From positions 1 to 44,553 of the forward strand of contig JAZSOT010000009.1 in the NCBI GenBank assembly GCA_045537065.1: a DNA stretch of 44,553 nt, written 5' to 3'. The notes under the pieces are model-generated. The model searched no databases. It was not told the DNA's origin and worked only from the letters and a program-made list of their open reading frames with translations. A program made the translations under genes and the position numbers. This stretch comes from RGIG8709 sp045537065 (GTDB lineage Bacteria; Bacillota; Clostridia; Monoglobales; Monoglobaceae). Of the stretch, positions 18,953 through 27,038 are shown piece by piece; the stretch's first letter is position 1; each line of letters begins with the position of its first letter.

Positions 18953-18981
18953 ATTATATATTTTTTTTAGTTTATCGTCAA
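18953..18981 (-). promoter_or_regulatory. Sigma-A promoter of the coiled-coil/iscS/thiI/ruvAB/metG unit
   Basis: Minus strand: TTGACG (18976-18981), 17-base spacer, TATAAT (18953-18958). The next strong terminator on this strand is at 9430-9471, so it could drive nine genes. Confidence 0.8.
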
Positions 18982-18999
18982 GAGTTTTTGAAAATATGA

Positions 19000-19028
19000 T
19001 TGAAATTATACTTTTTTTATTATATAAT
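19000..19028 (+). promoter_or_regulatory. Sigma-A promoter for the small ORF and recD2
   Basis: TTGAAA (19000-19005), 17-base spacer, TATAAT (19023-19028). It is back-to-back with the divergent promoter at 18953-18981; only 18 bases separate the two -35 boxes. Confidence 0.75.
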
Positions 19029-19094
19029 ACCATATATATACACCCTATATGCACATAATTTCGCCATTATCATATGATATTTTGAGGTGATTTT

Positions 19095-19439
19095 ATGTTT
19101 GAAATTATACTGACTCTTATTCTTTGTTTCTTTTCAGCCATTGGCATTGAACACATAACAGAAAAACTTTTAGGTTCATTTCACAAAAAAACAGATTACA
19201 TAATAGCACCCCATATAGTTTTTCCTGTTAAAAATCAAGAGGAAGGCATTGAGGCTTTTGTCCGCTCCCTTATCTGGAAATGTCAGGGACTATGCAAAGA
19301 AGATATGCCCCTATATATTATTGACCTTGGCTGTGAGGATGAAACACCGCTTATAATAAAAACACTTCAAAAAGAATACGACTTTCTTCATTTTTGCTCA
19401 AAGAATGAATATTTTGATGTGATTAAAGCTCCGCTCTAG
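19095..19439 (+). CDS. Small membrane-anchored protein with glycosyltransferase-like segment
   Basis: I do not recognise a named family. The 114 residues begin with a hydrophobic anchor (about 1-18). Residues 40-105 (FPVKNQEEGIEAFVRSL, then YIIDLGCEDETPLIIKTL) follow the beta-alpha-beta rhythm of the nucleotide-binding half of GT-A glycosyltransferases, where a D-x-S/G-x-D-x-T segment binds the sugar nucleotide. Everything after that half is missing. A strong GAGGTGATTTT site precedes the ATG. Its stop codon lies within the ribosome site of recD2, so translation is coupled. It could be a decayed glycosyltransferase or a real small accessory protein. Confidence 0.75.
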   Translation: MFEIILTLILCFFSAIGIEHITEKLLGSFHKKTDYIIAPHIVFPVKNQEEGIEAFVRSLIWKCQGLCKEDMPLYIIDLGCEDETPLIIKTLQKEYDFLHFCSKNEYFDVIKAPL

Positions 19440-19451
19440 AGGAATATTACT

Positions 19452-21698
19452 ATGCAGGATTTTAATGATTTTGAAACGGAAAATCTGAATAACAAAGAAG
19501 ATAAAACCAAGCTTTCAGGCTTGGTTGAAGAAATTATCTTTAAAAATGCCCAGAATGGTTATACCATTCTGGTTCTTTCCACGGATAAATATATCTACAC
19601 TCTTTCCGGAACTATGCCCGATATTTCGGAGGGACTTCGGATTGTTGCCTACGGGAAATTCAAAGTGCATCCCGAATACGGCGACCAATTTGTTGTTAAC
19701 TATTATGAAGTTACTATGCCCTCTGAGGAAAAAGAAATTGAAAACTACTTAGCCTCGGGAATCCTCCCCTATGTGGGCAAGGCAACCGCAAGAAAAATTG
19801 TTGAGCTTTTTGGTACTAAATCTCTTGAAATCATTGAAAACACTCCTGAAATGCTTACGGAAATAAGGGGTATTTCTAAGAGAAAGGCTGATGAAATCAG
19901 CAAAAAATATCTGGAGCAAATCGGTATTAAAGAAACAATTATGTTTTTCCAGAAGTTTGATGTTTCCCCGTCTATGGCAGCAAAAGCATACAAGGTACTT
20001 GGTGCAAACACCTCTTATCTTGTTTCAAATAATCCTTATATTTTGTCCGATATCAACGGTTTCACATTCAAATTGGCAGACGAAATTGCAATTAAACTTA
20101 ATTATCCTAAAAATTCGGGAAACCGCATTAAATCATATTTAAAATATGTTCTTATGAATGCCGCTTATTCAAGCGGACACACCTTTTTGCCTCAGCCTAT
20201 GCTTATCGCAAACGCAAAGGCAAATCTTGAACTTTCCGAAACCGATATACTTGATGCTTTAAGCGACCTTTTGCTTGAGGGTTCTTTAGTTAAGGACAAG
20301 CTTGACGAATTTGATGCAATTTACCATAGCACACTTTTTGAAGCAGAGCTTAAGGTTTCAGAAATTTTAAAAGAGCTAAGCTCTGTTTATTTCAGCGAAA
20401 AAGACTTTGAAATAGAAAAGGTTATAAATCAGGTTGAAGAAGAAAGCGGAATAACCCTTGATGAAATTCAAAAAAAGGCGGTTTTAAGCACCTTTACCAA
20501 CTCGGTTATGGTTATAACAGGCGGTCCTGGAACGGGTAAAACCACCATTATAAGCACTATTATCCGTTCTATGGAAAAAATGAATATGAGAGTTAAGCTC
20601 ACCGCTCCAACAGGCAGAGCAGCCAAAAGAATAAGCGAGGTTACCGGCAAAGATGCAAAAACCATTCACCGTCTTTTAGAATGCAGTTCGGACTCCGAGG
20701 GCGGCGTTAATAATTTTTTAAAAAATGAGAATAATAAGCTTGAGTGCGATGTTTTAATTGTTGACGAAACATCTATGGTTGATATTCTTCTTATGAAAAG
20801 CCTGCTTTCTGCTCTTCCAAAGGGTGTTCGTCTTATCCTTGTGGGAGACTCCGACCAGCTCCCATCTGTTGGAGCAGGAAATGTTCTAAGGGATATTATA
20901 AACTCCGACATTGTTCTCACAATTAAGCTTACAAAAATTTTCAGGCAGGCAAGAGAAAGTATGATAGTTGTTAACGCCCACAGAATAAACAGCGGTGACT
21001 TTCCATATCTCAACGATTATGACAATGACTTTTTCCTTGTGGGAAGATCAGGCGAAGAAAAGATATTAAACACTGTTTGCGATTTAGCAGCAGCAAGACT
21101 CCCTCTTGCATATGGCTTTGACCCATCAAGGGATATTCAAGTTTTATCCGTTACAAAAAAAGGCGACCTTGGCACATATTCCCTGAACAATTATCTTCAG
21201 GAAAGACTTAATCCACAGTCTCCCGAAAAGACAGAAAAGCTTTCTCCCTCCTCGCTATTAAGGCTTGGAGACAAGGTTATGCAAATCAAAAACAACTATA
21301 ATATGCCTTGGACAAAACCTGATACGGGCGAAAAAGGGACAGGTGTTTTTAACGGCGATATAGGATATATAACAAACATTGACCTTAGAAATAAAAACCT
21401 TACTGTGCTTTTTGATGACAAGGTTGTGATTTATGATTTTTTAATGCTTGACGAACTTGAACTTGCATACGCTATGACCGTTCACAAAAGTCAGGGAAGT
21501 GAATTTGAAGCTGTTATTCTACCCATATTTGACACCCATCAGGTTCTTATGAACAGAAATATTTTATATACTGCTGTTACCCGTGCAAAAAAAATTGTTG
21601 TACTTGTGGGAACAGAAGATACTCTTCAAACCTTTATAAGAAACAACTCTACTGTTTCCAGATATTCAGGGCTGAAAGACAGACTTTATATTTATTAA
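19452..21698 (+). CDS. recD2: RecD2-type ATP-dependent DNA helicase
   Basis: SF1B 5'-3' helicase of the RecD2/YrrC type, used in repair without a RecBC complex. The first about 90 residues form an OB-like N-terminal domain, followed by helix-hairpin-helix segments (YVGKATARKIVELF near 107, IRGISKRKADEIS near 138). Motor motifs are Walker A GGPGTGKTT near residue 357, VDETSMVD near 437, GDSDQLPSVGAGNVL near 463, FRQA near 497, and the C-terminal YAMTVHKSQGSEF near 674 plus TAVTRAKK. The 748 residues match the family. The ribosome site AGAGGA overlaps the upstream stop codon. Confidence 0.96.
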   Translation: MQDFNDFETENLNNKEDKTKLSGLVEEIIFKNAQNGYTILVLSTDKYIYTLSGTMPDISEGLRIVAYGKFKVHPEYGDQFVVNYYEVTMPSEEKEIENYLASGILPYVGKATARKIVELFGTKSLEIIENTPEMLTEIRGISKRKADEISKKYLEQIGIKETIMFFQKFDVSPSMAAKAYKVLGANTSYLVSNNPYILSDINGFTFKLADEIAIKLNYPKNSGNRIKSYLKYVLMNAAYSSGHTFLPQPMLIANAKANLELSETDILDALSDLLLEGSLVKDKLDEFDAIYHSTLFEAELKVSEILKELSSVYFSEKDFEIEKVINQVEEESGITLDEIQKKAVLSTFTNSVMVITGGPGTGKTTIISTIIRSMEKMNMRVKLTAPTGRAAKRISEVTGKDAKTIHRLLECSSDSEGGVNNFLKNENNKLECDVLIVDETSMVDILLMKSLLSALPKGVRLILVGDSDQLPSVGAGNVLRDIINSDIVLTIKLTKIFRQARESMIVVNAHRINSGDFPYLNDYDNDFFLVGRSGEEKILNTVCDLAAARLPLAYGFDPSRDIQVLSVTKKGDLGTYSLNNYLQERLNPQSPEKTEKLSPSSLLRLGDKVMQIKNNYNMPWTKPDTGEKGTGVFNGDIGYITNIDLRNKNLTVLFDDKVVIYDFLMLDELELAYAMTVHKSQGSEFEAVILPIFDTHQVLMNRNILYTAVTRAKKIVVLVGTEDTLQTFIRNNSTVSRYSGLKDRLYIY

Positions 21699-21715
21699 TA
21701 ATTTTAAAAAAACGC

Positions 21716-21744
21716 TTGACAAAAGTGCTAATTTATGGTATTAT
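21716..21744 (+). promoter_or_regulatory. Strong sigma-A promoter for the tRNA pair
   Basis: A perfect TTGACA (21716-21721), 17-base spacer and TATTAT (21739-21744) end about 30 bases before the first tRNA. No terminator separates it from recD2. Confidence 0.88.
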
Positions 21745-21774
21745 ATCATTTGTCTTTTGACGAACTTAATATTT

Positions 21775-21851
21775 GGCGGTATAGCTCAGTTGGCTAGAGC
21801 ATGCGGTTCATACCCGCAGTGTCATTGGTTCAAGTCCGATTACCGCTACCA
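21775..21851 (+). tRNA. tRNA-Met (CAT), elongator type
   Basis: A complete cloverleaf with encoded CCA. The acceptor stem is GGCGGTA with TACCGCT (one G-T pair at position 1-72), the D arm GCTC/GAGC, the anticodon stem TGCGG/CCGCA around loop TTCATAC, and the T stem ATTGG/CCGAT. The paired 1-72 position and the lack of three consecutive G-C pairs in the anticodon stem argue for elongator rather than initiator tRNA. It closely resembles the Bacillus elongator sequence. Confidence 0.97.
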
Positions 21852-21853
21852 AA

Positions 21854-21876
21854 AGCCCCTGCCAAAGGCAGGGGCT
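21854..21876 (+). other. Ten-pair GC hairpin between the two tRNAs
   Basis: AGCCCCTGCC and GGCAGGGGCT pair perfectly around an AAA loop, starting two bases after the CCA of tRNA-Met. No T run follows on the plus strand (AAATTA), so it is not a normal terminator for the tRNA transcript. It may be a processing or stability element. In the opposite direction it is followed by TTTT and could weakly stop antisense transcripts. Confidence 0.6.
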
Positions 21877-21882
21877 AAATTA

Positions 21883-21957
21883 GGCCTCTTGGTCAAGTGG
21901 TTAAGACTCCGCCCTCTCACGGCGGCTACAGGGGTTCGAATCCCCTAGAGGTCACCA
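21883..21957 (+). tRNA. tRNA-Glu (CTC)
   Basis: A complete cloverleaf with encoded CCA. The acceptor stem is GGCCTCT with AGAGGTC, the anticodon stem CCGCC/GGCGG around loop CTCTCAC (anticodon CTC), and the T stem AGGGG/CCCCT. The body closely follows Bacillus tRNA-Glu, which has TTC; a second isoacceptor is expected elsewhere in the genome. Confidence 0.97.
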
Positions 21958-21963
21958 AAAAAA

Positions 21964-21997
21964 AGACAGATTTCGCATTGAAATCTGTCTTTTTTTC
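21964..21997 (+). terminator. Terminator of the tRNA operon
   Basis: An 11-pair stem, AGACAGATTTC with GAAATCTGTCT, loop GCATT, followed by seven T residues. It begins seven bases after the CCA of tRNA-Glu. Confidence 0.95.
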
Positions 21998-22001
21998 ATC
22001 A

Positions 22002-22169
22002 ATATAAATCTCTGTCGAGATTTTCGATATGTCATAAATGACTCGAAATGCGCTAATGCACTCGATATGTTGCCTTGCGGCAACGAGATTTATATTATAT
22101 CGAGTTTTGAGTGAAACGAAAAACCTATCGATTTTACGGCAGTAAAAATATCGAGCAAACGAAGTTTGC
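22002..22169. repeat. Mirrored array of six short hairpins spaced by TCGATAT/ATATCGA
   Basis: The 235-base gap between the tRNAs and the cysteine synthase holds no gene. An 11-base inverted repeat (22002-22012 with 22085-22095) encloses three hairpins at 22031-22042, 22049-22060 and 22069-22084. Three more follow at 22104-22117, 22132-22147 and 22155-22169. In the left half each hairpin is preceded by TCGATAT or TCGAAA. In the right half each is preceded by ATATCGA or TATCGA, the reverse complement. This composite, MITE-like or REP-like design suggests a dispersed palindromic element next to a tRNA gene. It may also act as the terminator for the cysteine synthase, which has no other. Confidence 0.7.
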
Positions 22170-22232
22170 ATATAGACAAATATTAAAAATATCTCTATGG
22201 CTCTGCTTTATCAAAAGTAATCGTCTTTTTCT

Positions 22233-23237
22233 TTATCTATGGCTTATAAAATCCAAAAGTTCAATATCTTTTGTCAGACAATCATCTGTTATTTCGTGTT
22301 CTTCCGTGTAGTCTGTTGAAAGATATTTTTTATTATCATCTGCAAAAACCGTTACTACTACGCTGTCTTCAGGATGCATATTCTGTGCAAGCACACAGCC
22401 AAGGAAATTTGCCCCTGACGAAATTCCAACGCCTATTCCAAGCTTTCTTGAAAGCATTTGCGCCATTATAATCGCATCTGTATCCCCTACGCTTACGACC
22501 TCATCAAGTTCTGAAAGCTTCACTATAGGAGGAATAAATTCATCCGAAATTCCCTGAATTTTATGCATTCCAACCTTATACCCTGTTGACAGAGTCGGCG
22601 AGTTTTTCGGTTCTAACGGATGCACCTTACACTTCGGGTTTTCCTCTCTTAATCTTCTTCCTATACCCATTATTGTTCCGCCTGTTCCAACACCTGCAAC
22701 AACCGCATCTGCACATAATCCAAGTCTTTCAAGCTGAGTGCATATTTCTCTTCCTGTTGTTTCATAATGAGTCTCCGTGTTATCCTCATTTGAGAACTGG
22801 CAGGGAAGAAAGATATTTCCGTTTTTATAAAGGTCTTCCGTCATTTTTATTGAGCCTAAAAATCCGCCCTCTTCCTTTGATACAAGGCGAACTTCTGCAC
22901 CATAGCTTTCCATAAGCTTTATTCTTTCTCGGCTCATCCAGTCAGGCATATAAATTACCACCTTATGCCCAAGATATGTACCAACCGCAGAAAAAGATAT
23001 GCCTGTGTTTCCGCTTGTTGCCTCTGCAATAACATCGGTTTCCTTTATCTTATTCGTTCTGTACGCCTTTTCAAGAATATATTTTGCAACCCTGTCTTTT
23101 ATACTTCCGCTTAAATTCATAGCTTCGTATTTTGCAAACACTCTTCTTTTCTGTCCCTTATATAGAAAATTTATCTCTAAGAGTGGCGTGTTCCCAATAA
23201 CCCCGTCAAGGCTTTGGAACTTATTTAATACTGACAC
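22233..23237 (-). CDS. Cysteine synthase family PLP enzyme (O-acetylserine sulfhydrylase-like)
   Basis: Fold-type II PLP enzyme, most likely making cysteine from O-acetylserine and sulfide. The PLP lysine is in LSGSIKDRVA (Lys47), the substrate loop is TSGNTG (74-79) and the phosphate-binding loop is GVGTGGTIMG near 180. The C-terminal serine motif region and an extension of about 30 residues (STDYTEEHEITDD onward) are as in several clostridial relatives. Cystathionine beta-synthase or a related sulfhydrylase cannot be excluded. The start is GTG behind AAAGGAG. It is the last gene after glcK and htpG, 16 bases from htpG. Confidence 0.9.
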   Translation of the reverse strand: MSVLNKFQSLDGVIGNTPLLEINFLYKGQKRRVFAKYEAMNLSGSIKDRVAKYILEKAYRTNKIKETDVIAEATSGNTGISFSAVGTYLGHKVVIYMPDWMSRERIKLMESYGAEVRLVSKEEGGFLGSIKMTEDLYKNGNIFLPCQFSNEDNTETHYETTGREICTQLERLGLCADAVVAGVGTGGTIMGIGRRLREENPKCKVHPLEPKNSPTLSTGYKVGMHKIQGISDEFIPPIVKLSELDEVVSVGDTDAIIMAQMLSRKLGIGVGISSGANFLGCVLAQNMHPEDSVVVTVFADDNKKYLSTDYTEEHEITDDCLTKDIELLDFISHR

Positions 23238-23253
23238 AAAATTATCTCCTTTA

Positions 23254-25173
23254 CTAAAGCATTAATTCAGAAACTGCTTCTGCAAATTCTGACGGATTCT
23301 CAACAGGGAGTCCTGCAATCAAAAGCGCCTCATTATACAAAAGATATGCATACTTTTTCACTTTTTCCTTATCATCCCCCGAATATGCACCCTTAAGTGC
23401 TTCAAAAACCTTATGAGACGGATTTATTTCAAGAACTCTCTGAGCTTTCGGGCTATCCTGATTTCCCGGAATGGAGGCAAAATATTTTTCCATTTCAAGA
23501 GTTATCTGGCCCTCTGTAGATAAACATACCGCATGGCTTTTCAGCTTGTTTGAGCATATAACACTATAAACCTTACCGTCGAGACTTTCCTTGATAAAAT
23601 CAAGCATTTCCTTATTGTCTTCCGACTGTTTTTTAGTGTTTTCCTTTTCTTCCTCTGTTTCAAATCCCAAATCGTTATCATTAATAGATTTAAACTGTTT
23701 GCCCTCATATTCAGAAAGGATGTTCACAACAAACTCATCCACATCATCTGTCATATAAAGCATTTCATAGCCTTTTTCTTTTATTCTCTCTGTCTGTGGC
23801 AATTCATCAATAAGGTTTACTGACTCACCGCAGGCAAAGTAGATAAATTTTTGTTCTTCAGGCATTCTTGCAACATAATCCTTAATAGAAACAAGTCGTT
23901 GTTCCTTTGATGAATAGAACATCAAAAGGTCTTTCAGCATTTCCTTGTTCATTCCGAAATCATTAACAACCCCATATTTGAGCTGAAGCCCAAAAGAATT
24001 AAAGAATTTCTCATAGCTTTCAGGGTTTGCTGTCATCATCTTTAAAAGCTCGCTCTTGATTTTCTTTTCAAGATTGCCCGCAATGATTTTAAGCTGTCTG
24101 TCGTGTTGCAAAAGCTCTCTTGAAATATTTAGAGAAAGATTTCCAGAATCTACAACACCTTTCACAAATCTGAAATGTTCCGGCAAAAGGTCTTTGCATT
24201 TATCCATAATCAGAACTCCGCTTGCATAAAGCTGGAGACCTTTTTCATATTCCTTTGTGAAATAGCCAAACGGCACTTTCTCAGGAATAAAAAGCATAGC
24301 CTTATATGAAACTGCTCCTTCTGCATTGACACGGATAACTTTTAATGGTGCATCAGAATCATAAAAATGCTCCTTATAAAATTCCCCTGCTTCCTCATCC
24401 GAAACTTCGTTTTTTGATTTGTGCCAAACAGGTATCATACTGTTTACAGTCTCTATTTCAGTATATGTTTCATATTTAGTTTTGGCATTTCCGTTTTCAT
24501 CTTTTTCCCCTGTTTCAACCTGTCTTGTCTTTTCAACATCGCATTTTATGGGGTATCTTATATAATCCGAATATTTTTTTATAAGTGAACGGATTTTATA
24601 GCTTTCAAGATATTCACTATAGCTTTCTTCTTCGCTGTCTTCTTTAATATGCATAATTATATCTGTGCCGAGATTATCTTTTTCTGCCTCTGTTATAGTG
24701 TAGCCATCTGTTCCCTCGGACTCCCAGCAAAATGCTTCTTCGCTGCCATACGCCTTTGAGATAACAGTGATTTTATCAGCCACCATAAATGCAGAATAAA
24801 ATCCAACACCAAACTGACCGATAATATCAATATCTTCTTTACCTATTTCATCCTTTAGCTCATTTTTAAACTTAAAGGACCCGCTTTTCGCAATAACACC
24901 AAGGTTGTTTTCCATATCCTCCTTGGTCATACCGATACCGTTATCCGAAACGGTGAGAGTTCTTTTTTCCTTTTCAATTTTAATTCTTATATTAAAATCA
25001 CTTCTTGAAAGACCAACCTTGTCATCTGTAAGAGAAATATAACATAGCTTGTCTATAGCATCGGATGCATTTGATATAATTTCCCTTAAAAATATTTCCT
25101 TGTGAGTATAAATCGAATTTATCATAAGGTCAAGAAGTCTTTTAGACTCTGCCTTAAACTGCTTTTTTCCCAT
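23254..25173 (-). CDS. htpG: Hsp90-family molecular chaperone HtpG
   Basis: ATP-driven dimeric cytosolic chaperone. The GHKL ATPase domain has EIISNASDAIDKL near residue 33, SDNGIGMT near 77 and GQFGVGFYSAF near 118. The middle domain contains SLNISRELLQ near 345, and the C-terminal dimerisation domain completes 639 residues, the normal length. A long acidic segment (about 480-510) lies in the middle-to-C linker. It starts 15 bases after the glcK stop, so the two are probably co-transcribed. Confidence 0.97.
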   Translation of the reverse strand: MGKKQFKAESKRLLDLMINSIYTHKEIFLREIISNASDAIDKLCYISLTDDKVGLSRSDFNIRIKIEKEKRTLTVSDNGIGMTKEDMENNLGVIAKSGSFKFKNELKDEIGKEDIDIIGQFGVGFYSAFMVADKITVISKAYGSEEAFCWESEGTDGYTITEAEKDNLGTDIIMHIKEDSEEESYSEYLESYKIRSLIKKYSDYIRYPIKCDVEKTRQVETGEKDENGNAKTKYETYTEIETVNSMIPVWHKSKNEVSDEEAGEFYKEHFYDSDAPLKVIRVNAEGAVSYKAMLFIPEKVPFGYFTKEYEKGLQLYASGVLIMDKCKDLLPEHFRFVKGVVDSGNLSLNISRELLQHDRQLKIIAGNLEKKIKSELLKMMTANPESYEKFFNSFGLQLKYGVVNDFGMNKEMLKDLLMFYSSKEQRLVSIKDYVARMPEEQKFIYFACGESVNLIDELPQTERIKEKGYEMLYMTDDVDEFVVNILSEYEGKQFKSINDNDLGFETEEEKENTKKQSEDNKEMLDFIKESLDGKVYSVICSNKLKSHAVCLSTEGQITLEMEKYFASIPGNQDSPKAQRVLEINPSHKVFEALKGAYSGDDKEKVKKYAYLLYNEALLIAGLPVENPSEFAEAVSELML

Positions 25174-25188
25174 TTTTATCCTTCTTTC

Positions 25189-26136
25189 TTATCCTTCGTA
25201 AGATGCTACAGCAAGAGCTGCACCAATAATTCCCGCATCATTAAACAGTGTTGCGGTGGTTATTTCTGTTTTCTCTCTGTATTTGTTATAGTCATATTTC
25301 TTTGCAAACTCAATTATAGGTTTGATAAGATAATCTCCTTCTTTACTTATACCGCCGCCAATAACAAGTTTTTGAGGCTGAAATATATTTATCATATTCA
25401 CTATTCCGTCTGCAACATATTTTGTGTATGCTTCAACAACCTGAATACCAACCTTATCTCCCATTTTTGCTGCATCAAAGGCGACTCTTCCGTTTACTGT
25501 GCCTCTTTCTTTTGCAATTGTGTTCATAAGACTTTCCGGATGCTTATGCATTGCAATCTTGGTCTGGTTAATAAGAGCAGTAACAGATGCATAAGTCTCC
25601 CAGCATCCTGATCTTCCGCAGGAACAAGGAAGTCCATTGTGTATGAATACAGTATGCCCAAGTTCGCCTGCAGCTCCGTTAAATCCACGATATATTTTTT
25701 TGTTTAAAATAATACCTCCGCCAACACCTGTTCCAAGTGTAACCGCCACAAAACTATCTACATTATCACCGCTTACCATATATTCAGCATAAGCTGCTGC
25801 ATTTGCATCATTTTCAAGTGCAACCGGCTTGTCATAATATTTCTTTATTTCTTCTGCAATGGGAGCATCATAAATCCTTAGATTTTCCGCATTTATAAGA
25901 ACCCCTTCAGCATTATCAACCGCACCGGGACAACCAACTCCAAAGCCTTTTACGGATGACATATCAAAGCCCGCCTCTTTTGTTACCTTTTCAGAAAGTT
26001 TTATCATATCAGCAACAATTTCCTGATAGCTTCTTCCGGCTAATGTCGGAGCCATATCCTGCTTTATAATTTTCCCGTCCTCTGAAACCAACCCAACTGC
26101 AATATTAGTTCCACCTAAATCTATCCCTATATACAT
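25189..26136 (-). CDS. glcK: ROK-family glucokinase
   Basis: Phosphorylates glucose (possibly other hexoses) with ATP in the cytoplasm. The phosphate-binding DLGGTNIAVGLV is at residues 6-17, the catalytic ENDANAAAYAEY near 100, GTGVGGGI near 132, and the ROK zinc motif PCSCGRSGCWE near 173. The 315 residues fit the glucokinase branch of ROK rather than the repressor branch, since no helix-turn-helix precedes the kinase. The start ATG follows AAGGGGG. It is first in the glcK-htpG-cysteine synthase unit. Confidence 0.93.
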   Translation of the reverse strand: MYIGIDLGGTNIAVGLVSEDGKIIKQDMAPTLAGRSYQEIVADMIKLSEKVTKEAGFDMSSVKGFGVGCPGAVDNAEGVLINAENLRIYDAPIAEEIKKYYDKPVALENDANAAAYAEYMVSGDNVDSFVAVTLGTGVGGGIILNKKIYRGFNGAAGELGHTVFIHNGLPCSCGRSGCWETYASVTALINQTKIAMHKHPESLMNTIAKERGTVNGRVAFDAAKMGDKVGIQVVEAYTKYVADGIVNMINIFQPQKLVIGGGISKEGDYLIKPIIEFAKKYDYNKYREKTEITTATLFNDAGIIGAALAVASYEG

Positions 26137-26175
26137 AACATAGCCCCCTTATAGTACTAACTTAATTTAAACTAC

Positions 26176-26204
26176 ATTATACATAATTATACAGTTTTTG
26201 TAAA
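26176..26204 (-). promoter_or_regulatory. Sigma-A promoter for glcK-htpG
   Basis: Minus strand: TTTACA (26199-26204), 17-base spacer, TATAAT (26176-26181), giving a leader of about 35 bases. No CIRCE repeat is seen, so htpG is not under HrcA here. Confidence 0.8.
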
Positions 26205-26273
26205 TAGATTTAATACAAAAAATTGCATTTGTTGTTAATTTTAATAAAAAATTAATAATTTCCGAAAATACTG

Positions 26274-26302
26274 TAGACAAACAACAAATTATGTTGTATA
26301 AT
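26274..26302 (+). promoter_or_regulatory. Sigma-A promoter for upp
   Basis: TAGACA (26274-26279), 17-base spacer, TATAAT (26297-26302), 35 bases before the upp ATG. It is divergent from the glcK promoter. Confidence 0.8.
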
Positions 26303-26337
26303 AACTAAAATAATGATTTGTTGAAAGAGGGCTTTAT

Positions 26338-26964
26338 ATGAGCAAACTTATTGTTCCTGACCATTCTCTTATAAAACATAAAATTTCTATTTTGCGAGAT
26401 AAGGAGACCGACGTTAAAAGTTTCCGAAATCTTGTTGGCGAAATCGCTATGCTTGTTGGCTATGAGGTGACAAAAGATTTGCCAATGGAAAATAAAGTTG
26501 TTGAAACTCCCCTTTGTGAAACTATGGGAAGTTTTATAAATAATCAGGTTGTTCTGGTTCCGGTTTTAAGAGCGGGTCTTGGTATGGTTGATGCGTTTTT
26601 AAGCCTGCTTCCTGCCGCAAAGGTTGGTCATATCGGTCTATCCAGAAATCACGAAACTCTTTTGCCTGAGGAATATTACTGCAATCTTCCAAAAGACATT
26701 GCAGAAAGGGAAGTTTTTGTTTTAGACCCTATGCTTGCAACAGGCGGAAGTGCATCTTTCGCAATTGATTGTATTAAAAAAAGAGGAGCATCAAAAATTC
26801 GTTTTATCGGAATAATCGGCGCTCCCGAAGGTGTACATCTTCTCCAGAAAAATCATCCTGATGTTGATATTTATCTTGCAACTCTTGATGAAAAGCTTAA
26901 CGAACACGGCTATATTATGCCCGGTCTCGGAGATGCTGGAGACAGAATTTTCGGCACCCTTTAA
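26338..26964 (+). CDS. upp: Uracil phosphoribosyltransferase
   Basis: Salvages uracil with PRPP to UMP. The 208 residues are typical. Motifs are KISILRDKET near residue 15, the PRPP-binding VLRAGLGMVD near 77 and DPMLATGGSA near 130, and the C-terminal uracil loop YIMPGLGDAGDR near 192. A GAGGG site precedes the ATG. A short terminator follows before guaB, so upp is probably mostly monocistronic. Confidence 0.97.
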   Translation: MSKLIVPDHSLIKHKISILRDKETDVKSFRNLVGEIAMLVGYEVTKDLPMENKVVETPLCETMGSFINNQVVLVPVLRAGLGMVDAFLSLLPAAKVGHIGLSRNHETLLPEEYYCNLPKDIAEREVFVLDPMLATGGSASFAIDCIKKRGASKIRFIGIIGAPEGVHLLQKNHPDVDIYLATLDEKLNEHGYIMPGLGDAGDRIFGTL

Positions 26965-26975
26965 TTTCAGTAAAT

Positions 26976-27004
26976 AAGACAACCTCTGCCGGTTGTCTTT
27001 TGTT
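26976..27004 (+). terminator. Terminator after upp
   Basis: A nine-pair stem, AAGACAACC with GGTTGTCTT, with a six-base loop, followed by a short, interrupted T run (TTTTGTTT). It is moderate in strength; some read-through into guaB is likely, since no clear promoter is seen between the two. Confidence 0.75.
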
Positions 27005-27038
27005 TAAATATTGTTTATATAGAAAAGGAGATTTTACT

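Noticed and set aside
21757..21948. A 63-residue ORF across the two tRNAs
   Set aside because: It is only a reading through tRNA-Met and tRNA-Glu sequence.
22002..22169. CRISPR array
   Set aside because: The repeated units are hairpins with short spacer motifs, not identical 25-37 base repeats with unique spacers, and no cas genes are present.
26137..26337. CIRCE/HrcA operator for htpG
   Set aside because: No TTAGCACTC-N9-GAGTGCTAA type repeat is present; only two plain divergent promoters are seen.
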